From the NCBI RefSeq assembly GCF_900163665.1, contig NZ_FUIA01000019.1, positions 372,001-436,000 of the forward strand: DNA of 64,000 nt, in the 5' to 3' direction. A program made the position numbers and the translations under genes. Below, one piece after another: positions 1 through 9,222 of the stretch; the stretch's first letter is position 1; each line of letters starts with the position of its first letter. Origin of the DNA: Frigoribacterium sp. JB110 (GTDB lineage Bacteria > Actinomycetota > Actinomycetes > Actinomycetales > Microbacteriaceae). The notes beneath the pieces are model-generated. The model was given only the letters and a program-made list of their open reading frames with translations, was not told where the DNA came from and made no database searches.

Positions 1-88
1 CCTGCGGACTCGACACGGCAACAGCGCGGCCGACGAAGTTGCGGTCGAACTGCTTCGCGATGCGATGAACGGAATGGCCCTCTGGCAC
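1..88 (-). CDS. Fpg/Nei family DNA glycosylase (5' end only)
   Basis: Only the first 29 codons lie in the window; the gene runs off the left edge. After the GTG start the protein reads MPEGHSVHRIA. Pro2 and Glu3 are the catalytic N-terminus of Fpg/Nei base-excision repair glycosylases, where Pro2 is the nucleophile once Met is removed, and the His-rich PEGHSVHR variant is common in actinobacterial Nei-like enzymes. The start lies 15 nt after the rpiB stop, so the two are probably co-transcribed. Family assignment rests on this N-terminus alone; Nei versus Fpg cannot be settled. Confidence 0.75.
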   Translation of the reverse strand, partial: MPEGHSVHRIAKQFDRNFVGRAVAVSSPQ

Positions 89-103
89 GGCGTTCCGCCC
101 CGC

Positions 104-589
104 CTACGCGCGCGGGTCGGGGTCGAGCGACCCGTCGGTCTCGAACGCCGCGATCTTGCCGATGCGTCGCGCGTGACGGTCATCGCCGGAGAACGGCGTG
201 GCGATGAAGCGCTCGATGAAGGACACGACCTCCTCGAAGGTGTGCTGGCGCGCACCGATCGAGATCACATTGGCATCGTTGTGCTCGCGCGCCAGCTCGG
301 CTGTCGACAGGTTCCAGACCAGCGCGGCCCGAATGCCTGCGACCTTGTTCGCCGCGATCTGCTCGCCGTTGCCCGACCCTCCGAACACCACGCCGAGGGC
401 ATCGACACCCGCGCGCTGATCGGTGACGACCGCCTGTGCCGCCCGGATGCAGAAGGACGGGTAGTCGTCGACCGGATCGTAGCCGACGGGGCCGTGGTCG
501 ACGACCTCGTGGCCGCTCGAAGCGAGGTGCTGCTGCAACTGGGTGGAGAACTCCAGACCGGCATGGTCGGTGGCGATGTGGATGCGCAT
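104..589 (-). CDS. rpiB: Ribose-5-phosphate isomerase B
   Basis: A 161-residue RpiB/LacAB-fold enzyme that interconverts ribose 5-phosphate and ribulose 5-phosphate in the pentose phosphate pathway (cytosol). The N-terminus MRIHIATDHAG carries the substrate-binding DHAG motif. The segment GGSGNGEQIAANK matches the mycobacterial subtype, in which a Glu in this loop is the catalytic base instead of the Cys of E. coli RpiB; that mechanism is known for the family and inferred here. A frame-matched ATG at 598 gives three more residues, but the inner ATG fits homologues better. It sits between hemH and the glycosylase on the same strand. Confidence 0.95.
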   Translation of the reverse strand: MRIHIATDHAGLEFSTQLQQHLASSGHEVVDHGPVGYDPVDDYPSFCIRAAQAVVTDQRAGVDALGVVFGGSGNGEQIAANKVAGIRAALVWNLSTAELAREHNDANVISIGARQHTFEEVVSFIERFIATPFSGDDRHARRIGKIAAFETDGSLDPDPRA

Positions 590-618
590 GCTCAGCATTC
601 TTCCCTATCTCGTACGGC

Positions 619-1803
619 TCACGGCTCGATGCCGGCCGCTGCCGGCTTCACACCGATGCGCGCGTTCACGCAGCACCCGGGTCGGCACACGTCGTACCAC
701 GGACCGAGATCCGTCATATGAGGGCGCTCGCTCGCCGGTGTGCCGTTCATTCGTTCCTCGATGAGGTCGACCAGCCCCGACACGAACGCCGGATGGCAAC
801 CGGGCGTCTGCGTGCGCACGAAGGCCAGACCCGCGTCCTCGGCCGATTCCTTCGCCTCGTTGTCGAGATCCCACATCACCTCCATGTGGTCGCTGACGAA
901 ACCGAGCGGCGTCACGGCGATGGCACTGATGCCCTCTCCCGGCAGTTCGGCGATGCGGTCGTTGACGTCAGGCTCCAGCCACGGCTGCGACGGCGGACCT
1001 GAGCGGGACTGGTAGACGAGGTCCCATCCGACCCGGCTCGCGGCCGGCACCTCGCCAGCGAGCCGCTGCATGATGTGCTCGGCGACAGCGGTGTGCTGCG
1101 CGGCGTAGGCGCCTCCTTCCGACCATTCGCGATCGCGAGGGCCGGAGAGGTCCGCGTCGCCGGTCGGAATGGAATGGGTGGCGAACAGCACGCGGATCTG
1201 TTCCGGCGCGATGCCGTCGGCGAGGTACCCCTCGACGGCTTCGCGCACGCCCTCATAGAACGGTTCGACGAAGCCCGGGTGGTCGAAGAACAGCCGCACC
1301 TTGTCGATCGTGACCGGGTCGTCTCCCTCGCCGACGCCGGTCTCGATGAGCGCGCGCGCGAAGTCCTCGCGGTACTGGCGGTCGCTGGAGTACGAGCTGT
1401 ACGCACTGGTCGCCAACCCGAGCAGCGTGCGGTGGCCGTCCGCAGCGGCACGGGCGACCGTGTCCTCGATGTAGGGCGCCCAGTTGCGATTGCCCCAGTA
1501 CACCGGCAGGTCGATCCCGCGGCGGGCGAGCTCCGCTTCCAGCGCCGCGAGCAGCTCGCGGTTGTGCTGATTGATCGGACTCACGCCGCCGAAGTGGCGA
1601 TAGTGACCGGCGACCGCCTCCAGGCGCTCATCCGGGATGCCGCGCCCGCGCGTGACGTTGCGCAGGAAGGGGAGGACGTCGTCCTGCCCTTCTGGCCCGC
1701 CGAAGCCGGCCAGCAGCAGCGCGTCATACGCGACAGGAGTCTCGACGAAAGGGGCGCCGCCGCATGCGGCGGGCGAAGCGAAGGGAACGATGCCGGTGGT
1801 CAC
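619..1803 (-). CDS. hemH: Ferrochelatase (probably coproporphyrin III type)
   Basis: A 394-residue class II chelatase inserting Fe2+ into a porphyrin for haem synthesis. The N-terminal part reads DALLLAGFGGPEG, the family signature, and HSIPTGD around the middle supplies the conserved active-site His. Actinobacteria use the coproporphyrin-dependent route, so the natural substrate is expected to be coproporphyrin III (CpfC); this is inferred from phylum. The C-terminus has a cysteine cluster (DVCRPGCCVN) that could contribute to the [2Fe-2S] site known in mycobacterial ferrochelatases, though its spacing differs. The start is GTG. It is divergent from pepN and followed closely by rpiB. Confidence 0.95.
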   Translation of the reverse strand: MTTGIVPFASPAACGGAPFVETPVAYDALLLAGFGGPEGQDDVLPFLRNVTRGRGIPDERLEAVAGHYRHFGGVSPINQHNRELLAALEAELARRGIDLPVYWGNRNWAPYIEDTVARAAADGHRTLLGLATSAYSSYSSDRQYREDFARALIETGVGEGDDPVTIDKVRLFFDHPGFVEPFYEGVREAVEGYLADGIAPEQIRVLFATHSIPTGDADLSGPRDREWSEGGAYAAQHTAVAEHIMQRLAGEVPAASRVGWDLVYQSRSGPPSQPWLEPDVNDRIAELPGEGISAIAVTPLGFVSDHMEVMWDLDNEAKESAEDAGLAFVRTQTPGCHPAFVSGLVDLIEERMNGTPASERPHMTDLGPWYDVCRPGCCVNARIGVKPAAAGIEP

Positions 1804-1907
1804 CGTGTCATCTTCTCACTCGCGGAGGCCTGCTCGGCCAGCCTTCGCTCAGCCGACATCCGGATCGGGTTTGGGCACATCCAGAGCCGAAGTTCACCTG
1901 TACCGCT

Positions 1908-1913
1908 TAGGCT
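1908..1913 (+). promoter_or_regulatory. Candidate -10 of pepN
   Basis: TAGGCT lies in the 169-bp gap between divergent hemH and pepN. A transcript starting about 7 nt downstream would have a leader of roughly 50 nt ending in GAGGGAG (1961-1967), five bases before the pepN GTG. No convincing -35 is seen. Confidence 0.4.
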
Positions 1914-1972
1914 TTACCAGTTGCCGGGGCTACCCACCCCGGATCCCCCGATTCTTCATAGAGGGAGACCCA

Positions 1973-4522
1973 GTGCCTGGAGAGAACCTCACCAGAGTGG
2001 AGGCGCAGGAGCGCCGCTCAGTCGTCGACACGCAGTCGTACGAGGTGACGCTCAACCTGACCAGGGGAGCCGAACTGTTCGGATCGCGCAGCGTCGCGCG
2101 ATTCTCTGCCACAGAGGGTGCCTCGACGTTCATCGACCTGATCGCGACGAGCGTGAACGAGATCACGCTCAACGGCCGCCAGCTCGAGCCCAGCGAGGTG
2201 TACGCCGATTCGCGCATCCGCCTCGACGACCTCGCCGCGGAGAACGAGCTGGTCGTCGACGCCGACTGCGCCTACACCAACACGGGTGAGGGGCTGCATC
2301 GCTTCGTCGACCCGGTCGACGGCGAGGTCTACCTGTATTCGCAGTTCGAGGTGCCGGATTCGCGTCGAGTGTTCGCCGTCTTCGAGCAGCCCGATCTCAA
2401 GGCGACCTTCCAGTTCACGGTGACCGCGCCGTCTGCGTGGCAGGTCATCTCGAATCAGCCGGCCCCTGAGCCGATCCCCCACGACGACCGCGCGACGGCC
2501 ACATGGGGCTTCGAGCCGACGCCGCGGATCTCCTCGTACATCACCGCCCTCGTCGCAGGGCCGTACGAGGTCACCCGCTCTGAGCTGACCAGCTCGTCCG
2601 GCCGCGTGATCCCGCTCGGAGTGTTCGCGCGCAGGAGCCTGTGGGACCACGTCGATGCCGACTACATCTTCGACAAGACGCGCCAGGGCTTCGCGTACTA
2701 CGAGGAGAAGTTCGGCGTCGAGTACCCGTTCGCCAAGTACGACCAGATGTTCGTGCCGGAGTTCAACGCGGGCGCCATGGAGAATGCCGGCGCGGTGACG
2801 TTCACCGAGTCCTATGTCTTCCGCAGCAAGGTCTCCGATGCGGTGCGCGAGCGGCGCGTGGTGACGATCCTGCACGAGCTGGCGCACATGTGGTTCGGCG
2901 ACCTCGTGACGATGACGTGGTGGAACGACCTCTGGCTGAACGAGTCGTTCGCGGAGTGGGCGTCGACCATCGCCACGGCAGAGGCCACCGAATGGGAGGG
3001 CGCGTGGACGACGTTCAACGCGATGGAGAAGACGTGGGCGTACCGACAGGACCAGCTTCCGTCGACGCACCCCGTCGTGGCCGAGATCGGTGATCTGGAA
3101 GACGTCCAGGTCAACTTCGACGGCATCACGTACGCCAAGGGCGGCTCCGTGCTCAAGCAGCTCGCCGCCTACGTCGGCATCGACGCGTTCTTCGCCGGTG
3201 TCGGGGCGTACTTCCGCAAGCATGCGTTCGGCAACACGACCCTGCGCGACCTGCTCGTCGAGCTCGAGGAGACCAGCGGCCGCGATCTGTCGGCCTGGTC
3301 GGCGAAGTGGCTCGAGACGGCGGGCGTCAACACGCTGTCGCCGATCGTCGAGGCAGACGTCGACGGCGCCATCACACGGTTCGCCGTGATGCAGACGGCG
3401 CCGGCCGACTACCCCACCATCCGTCCGCACCGACTCGGCATCGGGTTCTACGATCTCGACCGCGGATCGCTGGTGCGCACGCACTACGCCGAGATCGACG
3501 TGGACGGCGATGTCACGAACGTCGACGAGCTGAAGGGCCGTCGCCGCCCCGCACTCGTGCTGCTCAACGACGAGGATCTCGCCTATGCGAAGATCCGGCT
3601 CGACGACGTCAGTCTCGACACCGCGATCGAGCACCTCTCCGACATCGCGGACCCCCTCGCCCGCTCGCTCGTCTGGGGCGCGGCATGGGATCAGGTGCGC
3701 GACGGCGAGACTCCGGCCAGCGAGTACATCGATCTGGTGCTGCGCAACATCGCCGCCGAGACCGAGTCGACGACGATTCGCACCACGCTCTCGCAGCTGC
3801 AGCTCGCGGCGAACTCCTACGTGGCACCTGAGTCGCGCGAGTCGTCGCGCCGCCGGGTCGCGGACGGCCTCTGGCTGCTGCTCAGGCAGGCCGCAGCGGG
3901 CAGCGACGTGCAGCTGCAGCTCGCAACCGCGTTCGCCAGCGCCGCGTCCCACCGCGACCACTGGGCGACGGTGAAGGGCATCCGCGACGGCGCCGTCGAC
4001 ATCGACGGCCTCCAGATCGACACCGATCTGTCGTGGCAGCTGCTCATCTCTCTCGCGGCAGGCGGTCTCGCCGGCGACGCCGAGATCGATGCTGCGCTGG
4101 CCGACGACAACACGGCCTCGGGCGCAGAGCTGGCCGCCAGAGCCCGCGCCGCGCTGCCCACGGCCGAAGCGAAGCGCGCCGCCTGGGAATCGCTGGTCGA
4201 GCGCGACGAACTCCCCAACACCATCGTTCGTTCCGCGGCGGTCGGCTTCGTGCATCCGGCCACGCGCGACGCGCTCGACGAGTTCGTGCCCCGCTACTTC
4301 GACATGCTGCTGCCGATATGGGAGAGCCGCACCTATCAGATCGCGTCGTACCTGATCGAGCTGCTCTACCCCGCGCCTCTTGCGAGCGTCCAGCTTCGCG
4401 ACGCGACGCGCAGCTGGTTGAGCACCCACTCCGATGCGCCGGCGGCGCTGCGCCGACTCGTGCACGAATGCCTCGCCGGCGTGGAGCGCGCGCTGAACGC
4501 ACAGGCGCGCGACGCGGAGTGA
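1973..4522 (+). CDS. pepN: Aminopeptidase N (M1 metallopeptidase)
   Basis: An 849-residue zinc aminopeptidase of the M1 family that removes N-terminal residues from peptides in the cytoplasm. GAMENAG is the exopeptidase substrate-anchoring motif, and [10 protein letters not shown] followed by NESFAEW gives the HExxH-x18-E zinc site. A long C-terminal ERAP1-like helical region follows, so this is a full-length enzyme of normal actinobacterial size. The GTG at 1973 was chosen because GAGGGAG lies five bases upstream; the frame stays open well upstream, but those codons look non-coding. A truncated haemoglobin gene follows with essentially no gap. Confidence 0.97.
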   Translation: MPGENLTRVEAQERRSVVDTQSYEVTLNLTRGAELFGSRSVARFSATEGASTFIDLIATSVNEITLNGRQLEPSEVYADSRIRLDDLAAENELVVDADCAYTNTGEGLHRFVDPVDGEVYLYSQFEVPDSRRVFAVFEQPDLKATFQFTVTAPSAWQVISNQPAPEPIPHDDRATATWGFEPTPRISSYITALVAGPYEVTRSELTSSSGRVIPLGVFARRSLWDHVDADYIFDKTRQGFAYYEEKFGVEYPFAKYDQMFVPEFNAGAMENAGAVTFTESYVFRSKVSDAVRERRVVTILHELAHMWFGDLVTMTWWNDLWLNESFAEWASTIATAEATEWEGAWTTFNAMEKTWAYRQDQLPSTHPVVAEIGDLEDVQVNFDGITYAKGGSVLKQLAAYVGIDAFFAGVGAYFRKHAFGNTTLRDLLVELEETSGRDLSAWSAKWLETAGVNTLSPIVEADVDGAITRFAVMQTAPADYPTIRPHRLGIGFYDLDRGSLVRTHYAEIDVDGDVTNVDELKGRRRPALVLLNDEDLAYAKIRLDDVSLDTAIEHLSDIADPLARSLVWGAAWDQVRDGETPASEYIDLVLRNIAAETESTTIRTTLSQLQLAANSYVAPESRESSRRRVADGLWLLLRQAAAGSDVQLQLATAFASAASHRDHWATVKGIRDGAVDIDGLQIDTDLSWQLLISLAAGGLAGDAEIDAALADDNTASGAELAARARAALPTAEAKRAAWESLVERDELPNTIVRSAAVGFVHPATRDALDEFVPRYFDMLLPIWESRTYQIASYLIELLYPAPLASVQLRDATRSWLSTHSDAPAALRRLVHECLAGVERALNAQARDAE

Positions 4523-4524
4523 CC

Positions 4525-4923
4525 GTGGAGGAGCAGGAGAGCTTCTACGACCAGGTGGGCGGGCGCGAGACGTTCGCCCGCCTGGTGCGGGAGTTCTATC
4601 GGGGCGTGGCCGACGATCCGGTGCTGCGTCCGATGTATCCGGAAGAGGACCTGGGCCCGGCCGAGGAGCGCCTGCTGATGTTCCTCGAGCAGTACTGGGG
4701 CGGCCCGAAGACCTACAGCGAGCAGCGGGGCCATCCGCGGCTGCGCATGCGCCACGGCGGGTTCCATGTGAATCCCGATGCCCGCGACCGCTGGCTCGCG
4801 CACATGCGCGCGGCGGTCGACGCCCTCGACCTCCCGCCTCTGCACGAGGAGACCCTCTGGGACTACCTCAACCGCGCAGCCCACTCCCTGGTCAACACCT
4901 TCGACCCCGCCCCCGAGCGCTGA
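4525..4923 (+). CDS. Truncated haemoglobin, group II (trHbO-like)
   Basis: A 132-residue 2-on-2 globin that binds haem and O2 or other diatomic ligands. ESFYDQVGG at the N-terminus and MRHGGFHV near the middle (proximal His F8) match the fold, and the Trp in RDRWLAHM is the G8 Trp diagnostic of group II. The GTG at 4525 is preferred because GGAG (4516-4519, inside the pepN end) lies five bases before it; a GTG at 4519 overlapping the pepN stop is also possible. Co-transcription with pepN is the common actinobacterial arrangement. Confidence 0.92.
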   Translation: MEEQESFYDQVGGRETFARLVREFYRGVADDPVLRPMYPEEDLGPAEERLLMFLEQYWGGPKTYSEQRGHPRLRMRHGGFHVNPDARDRWLAHMRAAVDALDLPPLHEETLWDYLNRAAHSLVNTFDPAPER

Positions 4924-5013
4924 CTGCCGAAGTGCCTCGGGGTTGTCGAGATGCCCCGGTGCGGACGCCTTTTCGGACCATGTTGTGGCACCTCGCGAAC
5001 TGAAGCGCGGTCG

Positions 5014-5670
5014 TCAGCCGGTGCTTCTGACCTGAGTGAGGCCGGATGCCGCCGGGCCGCGGGAGAGCACGTGGCCGCGCCCCAGGGAGACCCTCGTCCA
5101 GCGCCCGGATGTCGCAACGCGCGCAGTCTCCTCGCCGGCGATGAACCCGAACGCGAACGCCGCGAACGCGACGCCGCGCGGAAGCGACAGCACGTCATCG
5201 TCCGCCTCGCCCCACACGGTGCCGCGCACCGTACGGACGATCTCCTCGCCAGGGCTGTCCGGCAGCTGGTGCGCGACCGCTGAGATGCCCCATTGGGCAC
5301 GGGCGGCGAGGGTCGCGGCCGCGATCTCCCCGCGGTGCTCCCAGCCGCCGCGGGGCGGCGCGACGCCTGCCCATGCCGGAGCGAGCGCTGTGTCCGGCAG
5401 CTCGAGCTGAGCGGTATCCTCCGTCTCCCCGAGCGAAGCGACGACGAGGTCGCACTCCAGCTCCGGATCGACGCGCAGCGCCCGCATCGCAAGCACGGTC
5501 GGCGTGCGGTCGAGCAGGCCCTGCGGAGCCAGCGCCGCGCTCGTCATGGCGAGCACTCCCCCGCCAGCCTGCAGCCTGACGCCGTCGGCTCCCGCGTGCT
5601 CCGCCCTCCCTGCGAAGGTCAGCGCGTCCCGCGCCGATTCCGAGTCGGGAAAGATCAGTCGAGCGGCCAT
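5014..5670 (-). CDS. Conserved hypothetical protein, function unknown
   Basis: I do not recognise this 218-residue protein. It is soluble: no signal peptide or membrane segment is seen. It begins MAARLIFPDSESARDALTFAGRA and is rich in Ala, Gly and Leu with a moderately acidic character. It converges on the globin gene and diverges from the thioesterase. A TAGGCT hexamer lies exactly six bases before the ATG, supporting both the start and a leaderless transcript. Coding bias matches the neighbours, so it is a native gene. Confidence 0.8.
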   Translation of the reverse strand: MAARLIFPDSESARDALTFAGRAEHAGADGVRLQAGGGVLAMTSAALAPQGLLDRTPTVLAMRALRVDPELECDLVVASLGETEDTAQLELPDTALAPAWAGVAPPRGGWEHRGEIAAATLAARAQWGISAVAHQLPDSPGEEIVRTVRGTVWGEADDDVLSLPRGVAFAAFAFGFIAGEETARVATSGRWTRVSLGRGHVLSRGPAASGLTQVRSTG

Positions 5671-5676
5671 CCCACC

Positions 5677-5682
5677 AGCCTA
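5677..5682 (-). promoter_or_regulatory. -10 hexamer, leaderless start of the 5670 gene
   Basis: TAGGCT on the minus strand, six bases before the ATG at 5670. The spacing puts the transcription start at the start codon. Confidence 0.55.
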
Positions 5683-5770
5683 TCCGGCAGCGAGTGAGCG
5701 CTGACCCGGCTCGGATACGGTGCCGCCCTGCGAGCAGGTTCCGTCTGACTCAGCGTGCCAGACGGGCGCA

Positions 5771-5776
5771 TAGACT
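5771..5776 (+). promoter_or_regulatory. -10 hexamer, leaderless start of tesB
   Basis: TAGACT on the plus strand, seven bases before the GTG at 5784. No ribosome-binding site is present between them. Confidence 0.6.
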
Positions 5777-5783
5777 GGCTCCC

Positions 5784-6671
5784 GTGAGCGAGACGCCTTC
5801 GACCGACCCCGTGTCCCGGCTGCGCGAGTACCTCGATCTCGAAGAGCCGGGAGCCCGCACCTCGAGCGACATCTTCGTCGGCCGGTCACAGCCGATGCCG
5901 ATGGGCCGGATCTTCGGCGGACAGGTGCTGGGTCAGTCGGTGATCGCCGCCTCGCGCACACTCGAGGAGCCCCGCCAGCCGCACTCCTTCCACGGCTATT
6001 TCCTCCGTCCCGGGAATGCGACCAAGCCCGTCACATTCGCCGTCTCGCGCATCCACGACGGTCGCTCATTCGCCCGCCGCGCTGTGCAGGCGTACCAGGA
6101 CGGCACTCCGATCTTCTCCGCCATCGCATCGTTCCAGGACGACGATCCCGGTCTCTCGCACCAGGTGCCGATGCCTGAGGGTCTTCCGGAGCCCGAAGAT
6201 CTGCCTGACCCCGCCGAGACCTACGCCACGCATCCGATGTCGGGCAGGCTGCTGCTCGACAACCCCGTCGAAGTGCGGCACACGGCCGGGGACGTCTGGT
6301 TGCACGTCGACGAAGCCACGCCGCGCCAGGCGGTCTGGACGCGCGTGCGCTCGCGCCTCGGCGGCGATCAGACCCTGCACCGAGCCGCGCTCGCCTACCT
6401 CAGCGACTTCACGATCCAGGAGCCGGTGCTGCGCGCGAACGGCGTGCCGTGGGCGACGCCCGGCCTGAACGTCGCGAGCCTCGACCACGCGATCTGGTGG
6501 CACCGCTCGGTCACTGCCGACGAGTGGATGCTCTACGTACAGGAATCACCGAACTCGGGTGGGGGCCGCGGTCTCAGCCTCGGACGGCTGTACTCGCGAG
6601 ACGGGACGCTCGTCGCCACCGTCTCTCAGGAGATCATGGCGCGCGTGCCGGAGCGGGGCGCTCAGGGCTGA
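5784..6671 (+). CDS. tesB: Acyl-CoA thioesterase II
   Basis: A 295-residue double-hotdog thioesterase hydrolysing acyl-CoA to free acid and CoA. The N-terminal part shows the typical TesB sequence MGRIFGGQVLGQSVIAA, then HSFHGYFLRPGN and later FTIQEPVLR. The catalytic Asp-Ser/Thr-Gln set of the family falls in the second hotdog (the Asp probably in YLSDFT and the Gln in the final VSQEIMARV); this is assigned by family resemblance. The GTG at 5784 gives a protein of normal length and lies seven bases after a strong -10. Its 3' end converges on sufU with a 12-nt gap. Confidence 0.93.
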   Translation: MSETPSTDPVSRLREYLDLEEPGARTSSDIFVGRSQPMPMGRIFGGQVLGQSVIAASRTLEEPRQPHSFHGYFLRPGNATKPVTFAVSRIHDGRSFARRAVQAYQDGTPIFSAIASFQDDDPGLSHQVPMPEGLPEPEDLPDPAETYATHPMSGRLLLDNPVEVRHTAGDVWLHVDEATPRQAVWTRVRSRLGGDQTLHRAALAYLSDFTIQEPVLRANGVPWATPGLNVASLDHAIWWHRSVTADEWMLYVQESPNSGGGRGLSLGRLYSRDGTLVATVSQEIMARVPERGAQG

Positions 6672-6683
6672 CCCGCCGTCGGA

Positions 6684-7124
6684 TCAGGCCGCTGCGGATT
6701 CCTTCAGGCACGCCTCGAGCGCCACCCAGCCGAGCATCGCGCATTTGATGCGCATGACGTACTTGGCAACGCCCTGGAACGCCGCGGCGTCCTCGAGCCG
6801 TTCCGACGGCTCAATCGAACCTCGCGAACGCAGCATCTCGCGGAACTCGTCGATGCGCGCGAGAGCGTCGTCGCGGGTCGCGCCGGCAAGCAGATCACTC
6901 ATCACCGACGCGGACGCCATCGAGATGCTGCACCCCTGCCCCTCCCAGTGCAGGGACGCGATCTCGCCGCTCTCGTCGACGGTCGCGCCCATGGTGATCT
7001 CGTCGCCGCACGACGGGTTCAGCTCATGGTGAGAGTGCGCTTCCGCCGATGGGTCGCCCTTCCCCTGCGGGTCGCGCGAATGGTCGAGGATGAGCTCGCG
7101 ATAGAGGTCGTCGAGTCCGCTCAT
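6684..7124 (-). CDS. sufU: Iron-sulfur cluster assembly protein SufU
   Basis: A 146-residue SufU that takes persulfide sulfur from SufS during Fe-S cluster assembly and binds zinc. The three conserved Cys are visible in NPSCGDE, GQGCSIS and KCAMLGW; the Asp after the first Cys is also conserved. It overlaps the sufS stop by four bases (ATGA), so the pair is translationally coupled. The rest of the suf machinery (sufBCD) is not in this window. Confidence 0.95.
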   Translation of the reverse strand: MSGLDDLYRELILDHSRDPQGKGDPSAEAHSHHELNPSCGDEITMGATVDESGEIASLHWEGQGCSISMASASVMSDLLAGATRDDALARIDEFREMLRSRGSIEPSERLEDAAAFQGVAKYVMRIKCAMLGWVALEACLKESAAA

Positions 7125-8377
7125 GTTGTCACTCCGAAGTAGTCGCGCACCTCGCCGAGCGCCTCGCCGAAGCGGGAGACGTCGTCGATATCGGTGTAGA
7201 CGGATGCACTGGCGCGCACTGTCGCCGGCACGCCGAGCGCGCGGTGCAGCGGTTGCGCGCAGTGATGCCCGGTCCGGATGGTCACTCCCCTGTCGTCGAG
7301 GAACTGGCCGACGTCGTGGGCGTGCACGCCGTCGACGATCACGCTGGCGATCGCCGCGCGCTCAGCCCCGGGTGCCGGCCCGATGAGACGGACGCCTGGA
7401 GTACGGGTCACCGTCTCCACCAGCGCTTGGGCGATTCCCTCCTCGTGCGAGCGCACGTCGCTCATGCCGAGAGAAGCGAGATAGTCGGCAGCGGCGCCGA
7501 AGCCGATCGCCTGAGATACGGGCTGAGTTCCCGCCTCGAAGCGGTTCGGCGCCGGCAGGAACTCGGCCTCGTCCATCGTCACGGTGGTGATCATCGATCC
7601 GCCCGTGCGTGCAGGCGGGAGCACGTCGAGCAGCTCGGCACGGCCGTACAGCGCGCCGATGCCGGTCGGGCCCAGCATCTTGTGAGCCGAGAACGCCGCG
7701 AAGTCGACGCCGAGCGCGCTGACGTCGACGGGCATGTGCGGCACGGACTGGCAGGCGTCCAGCACGGTGAGCGCACCGACCTCGGCCGCCACGCCCACGA
7801 CATCTGTGACGGGAGCGATCTGCCCTGTCACGTTGGACACGTGCGGGAAGGCGATCAGCCGTGTGCGAGAGGAGACAGCGCCGCGCATCTCGTCCAGCGA
7901 CCACAGCCCGTCGGCGTCGACTGCGACATGGCGCAGGACGGCGCCTGTGCGCGCAGCGAGTCGCTGCCACGGGATGAGATTGGCGTGGTGCTCCGCCTCT
8001 GTGACGACGATCTCATCGCCCGCTGAGAGCGCGAGCTCGGCGCTGCCCAGCCCCTGCGAGGCATCCGAGATCCCGAGCGCGATCATGTTGATCGCGTCCG
8101 TGGCTCCTGCGGTCCAGACCAGCTCCCGCTCGCCTGCACCGACGAACGCGCCGACCCGCTCGCGCGCCGCCTCGAATGCCCACGTCGCCTCGCCCGTGGC
8201 GACGGACGAACCGCGGTGCACGGCCGCATAATCGGCCCTGACGAAGTCAGCTTCGGCGGAGATGACGGTCTCGGGGCGCTGCGATGTCGCACCGGAGTCG
8301 AGGTACACGACATCCGGATGCGCTGCGTAGTAGGGAAAGTCGGTGCGACGGAGTCGTCCGAGGGTGCGGGTAGTCAC
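7121..8377 (-). CDS. sufS: Cysteine desulfurase SufS
   Basis: A 418-residue PLP-dependent group II desulfurase converting cysteine to alanine with a persulfide on the enzyme. The PLP lysine is in FSAHKMLGPTG and the catalytic Cys in TGHHCAQPLH; VYLDSGATSQRP at the N-terminus is the group II (SufS) signature. The start is GTG, with GACACT six bases upstream as a possible weak leaderless -10. It is followed directly by sufU, its sulfur acceptor. Confidence 0.95.
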   Translation of the reverse strand: MTTRTLGRLRRTDFPYYAAHPDVVYLDSGATSQRPETVISAEADFVRADYAAVHRGSSVATGEATWAFEAARERVGAFVGAGERELVWTAGATDAINMIALGISDASQGLGSAELALSAGDEIVVTEAEHHANLIPWQRLAARTGAVLRHVAVDADGLWSLDEMRGAVSSRTRLIAFPHVSNVTGQIAPVTDVVGVAAEVGALTVLDACQSVPHMPVDVSALGVDFAAFSAHKMLGPTGIGALYGRAELLDVLPPARTGGSMITTVTMDEAEFLPAPNRFEAGTQPVSQAIGFGAAADYLASLGMSDVRSHEEGIAQALVETVTRTPGVRLIGPAPGAERAAIASVIVDGVHAHDVGQFLDDRGVTIRTGHHCAQPLHRALGVPATVRASASVYTDIDDVSRFGEALGEVRDYFGVTT

Positions 8378-8414
8378 CCTTCCAGTGTCTCGCAGTCCTG
8401 ATGTGCCGGCGCTG

Positions 8415-8876
8415 TCAGGCCGTCTCGACGAACGGTGCCCACTGCGTCCGTGCGGCCTCGGGGATCCGCACGGGCCGCATCGTCTCCTGTGAGGCGAGCA
8501 CGATCACGGTCGAAGCCGTCGCGAACAGCACGTCTTCGCCCTCGACGTCGCCCCGGATCTCATACGCGACATGCATCGACGATCCGCCGAGTCTGGTCAG
8601 CCAGACCTGGAAATCGATCGGCGCCTGCACGTACGGCACTGGTGCCAGGTAGGTGACGTCCTGCTGCGCGATCAGGGTGAAGAACGGACCATCGTCGCCG
8701 ACCTTGAGCTCGCCGTCGAAGACCGCCAGCGGGGAGCTCAGATCCGAATCCTCGTGCTTCCAGAAGGCGCGCACGCGCGCCTCTTCCATCAGCTTCGTGA
8801 TCGCCGCGTTGTTGACGTGGCCGAAGGCGTCCTGGTCTCCCCAGCGAAGATGAATCGGGATGTGCACTCGCGTCAT
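8415..8876 (-). CDS. Acyl-CoA thioesterase (4HBT hotdog family)
   Basis: A 153-residue single hotdog-fold thioesterase. LRWGDQDAFGHVNN near the N-terminus holds the conserved catalytic Asp and the HVNN motif of 4-hydroxybenzoyl-CoA-type thioesterases; substrate chain length cannot be read from sequence. The ATG at 8876 is preferred over a GTG at 8882 because GGCAGGA lies eight bases before it. Its stop is 37 nt from the sufS start on the same strand, so it may be co-transcribed with suf. Confidence 0.9.
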   Translation of the reverse strand: MTRVHIPIHLRWGDQDAFGHVNNAAITKLMEEARVRAFWKHEDSDLSSPLAVFDGELKVGDDGPFFTLIAQQDVTYLAPVPYVQAPIDFQVWLTRLGGSSMHVAYEIRGDVEGEDVLFATASTVIVLASQETMRPVRIPEAARTQWAPFVETA

Positions 8877-8963
8877 GCTCACATCCTGCCACCGGCGCTT
8901 GGCAGCGTGCGCAACCCGATCTCGACGGCGCTACACCATAGCCGCCCCACGCTAGCCGCAAAA

Positions 8964-8998
8964 CGACCGTGAGAGAACCGGCTATTCTATAACGGTCG
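8964..8998 (+). promoter_or_regulatory. proVWX promoter bracketed by an inverted repeat
   Basis: CGACCGT (8964-8970) and its perfect inverse ACGGTCG (8992-8998) lie 21 bases apart. Between and overlapping them are TATTCT (8983-8988) and TATAAC (8988-8993), good -10 candidates. A dimeric regulator bound here would cover the promoter; this is inference. Confidence 0.5.
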
Positions 8999-9000
8999 GA

Positions 9001-9222
9001 TAACAGGTGCGCGGTCGCCCCGAGCGCCCCTCAACCCCGCGGCATCCCCATGATCACGGGGAATATGAGGGGGTCCGCGTCGACGCCGTGATCGAAACGT
9101 GAAGGTGCGCTTCGCCGCGACAAGGAGACACAATGGGGAAGCGATGCCCGGAACCCCCGGGCATTTCTGTTGAGAGTGGCCCATCAGAGGCCGCCCCTCT
9201 GCGAAGACAACCGAGGAGAACT
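9001..9222 (+). promoter_or_regulatory. Structured leader of the proVWX operon
   Basis: About 210 bases between the promoter and the TTG start hold no gene. Two hairpins are clear: an 8-bp perfect stem at 9144-9151/9157-9164 with a 5-base loop followed by a T-rich run (TTTCTGTTG), and a 6-bp stem at 9185-9190/9196-9201 just before the ribosome-binding site GAGGAGA (9213-9219). The first resembles a weak intrinsic terminator, so attenuation of the osmoprotectant operon is possible. I could not match it to a known riboswitch class. Confidence 0.45.

Noticed and set aside
2018..4465. Long open frame (815 codons) antisense to pepN
   Set aside because: Its translation is Arg/Gly/Val-rich low-complexity sequence without motifs; high GC keeps antisense frames of strong genes open.
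4924..5013. Terminator between the globin gene and the 5014 gene
   Set aside because: A possible 9-bp imperfect stem (4928-4936/4987-4995) has a 50-base loop, too weak to call.
9001..9222. c-di-AMP (ydaO) or other named riboswitch
   Set aside because: I could not find the conserved core of a known class by eye; it is reported only as a structured leader.
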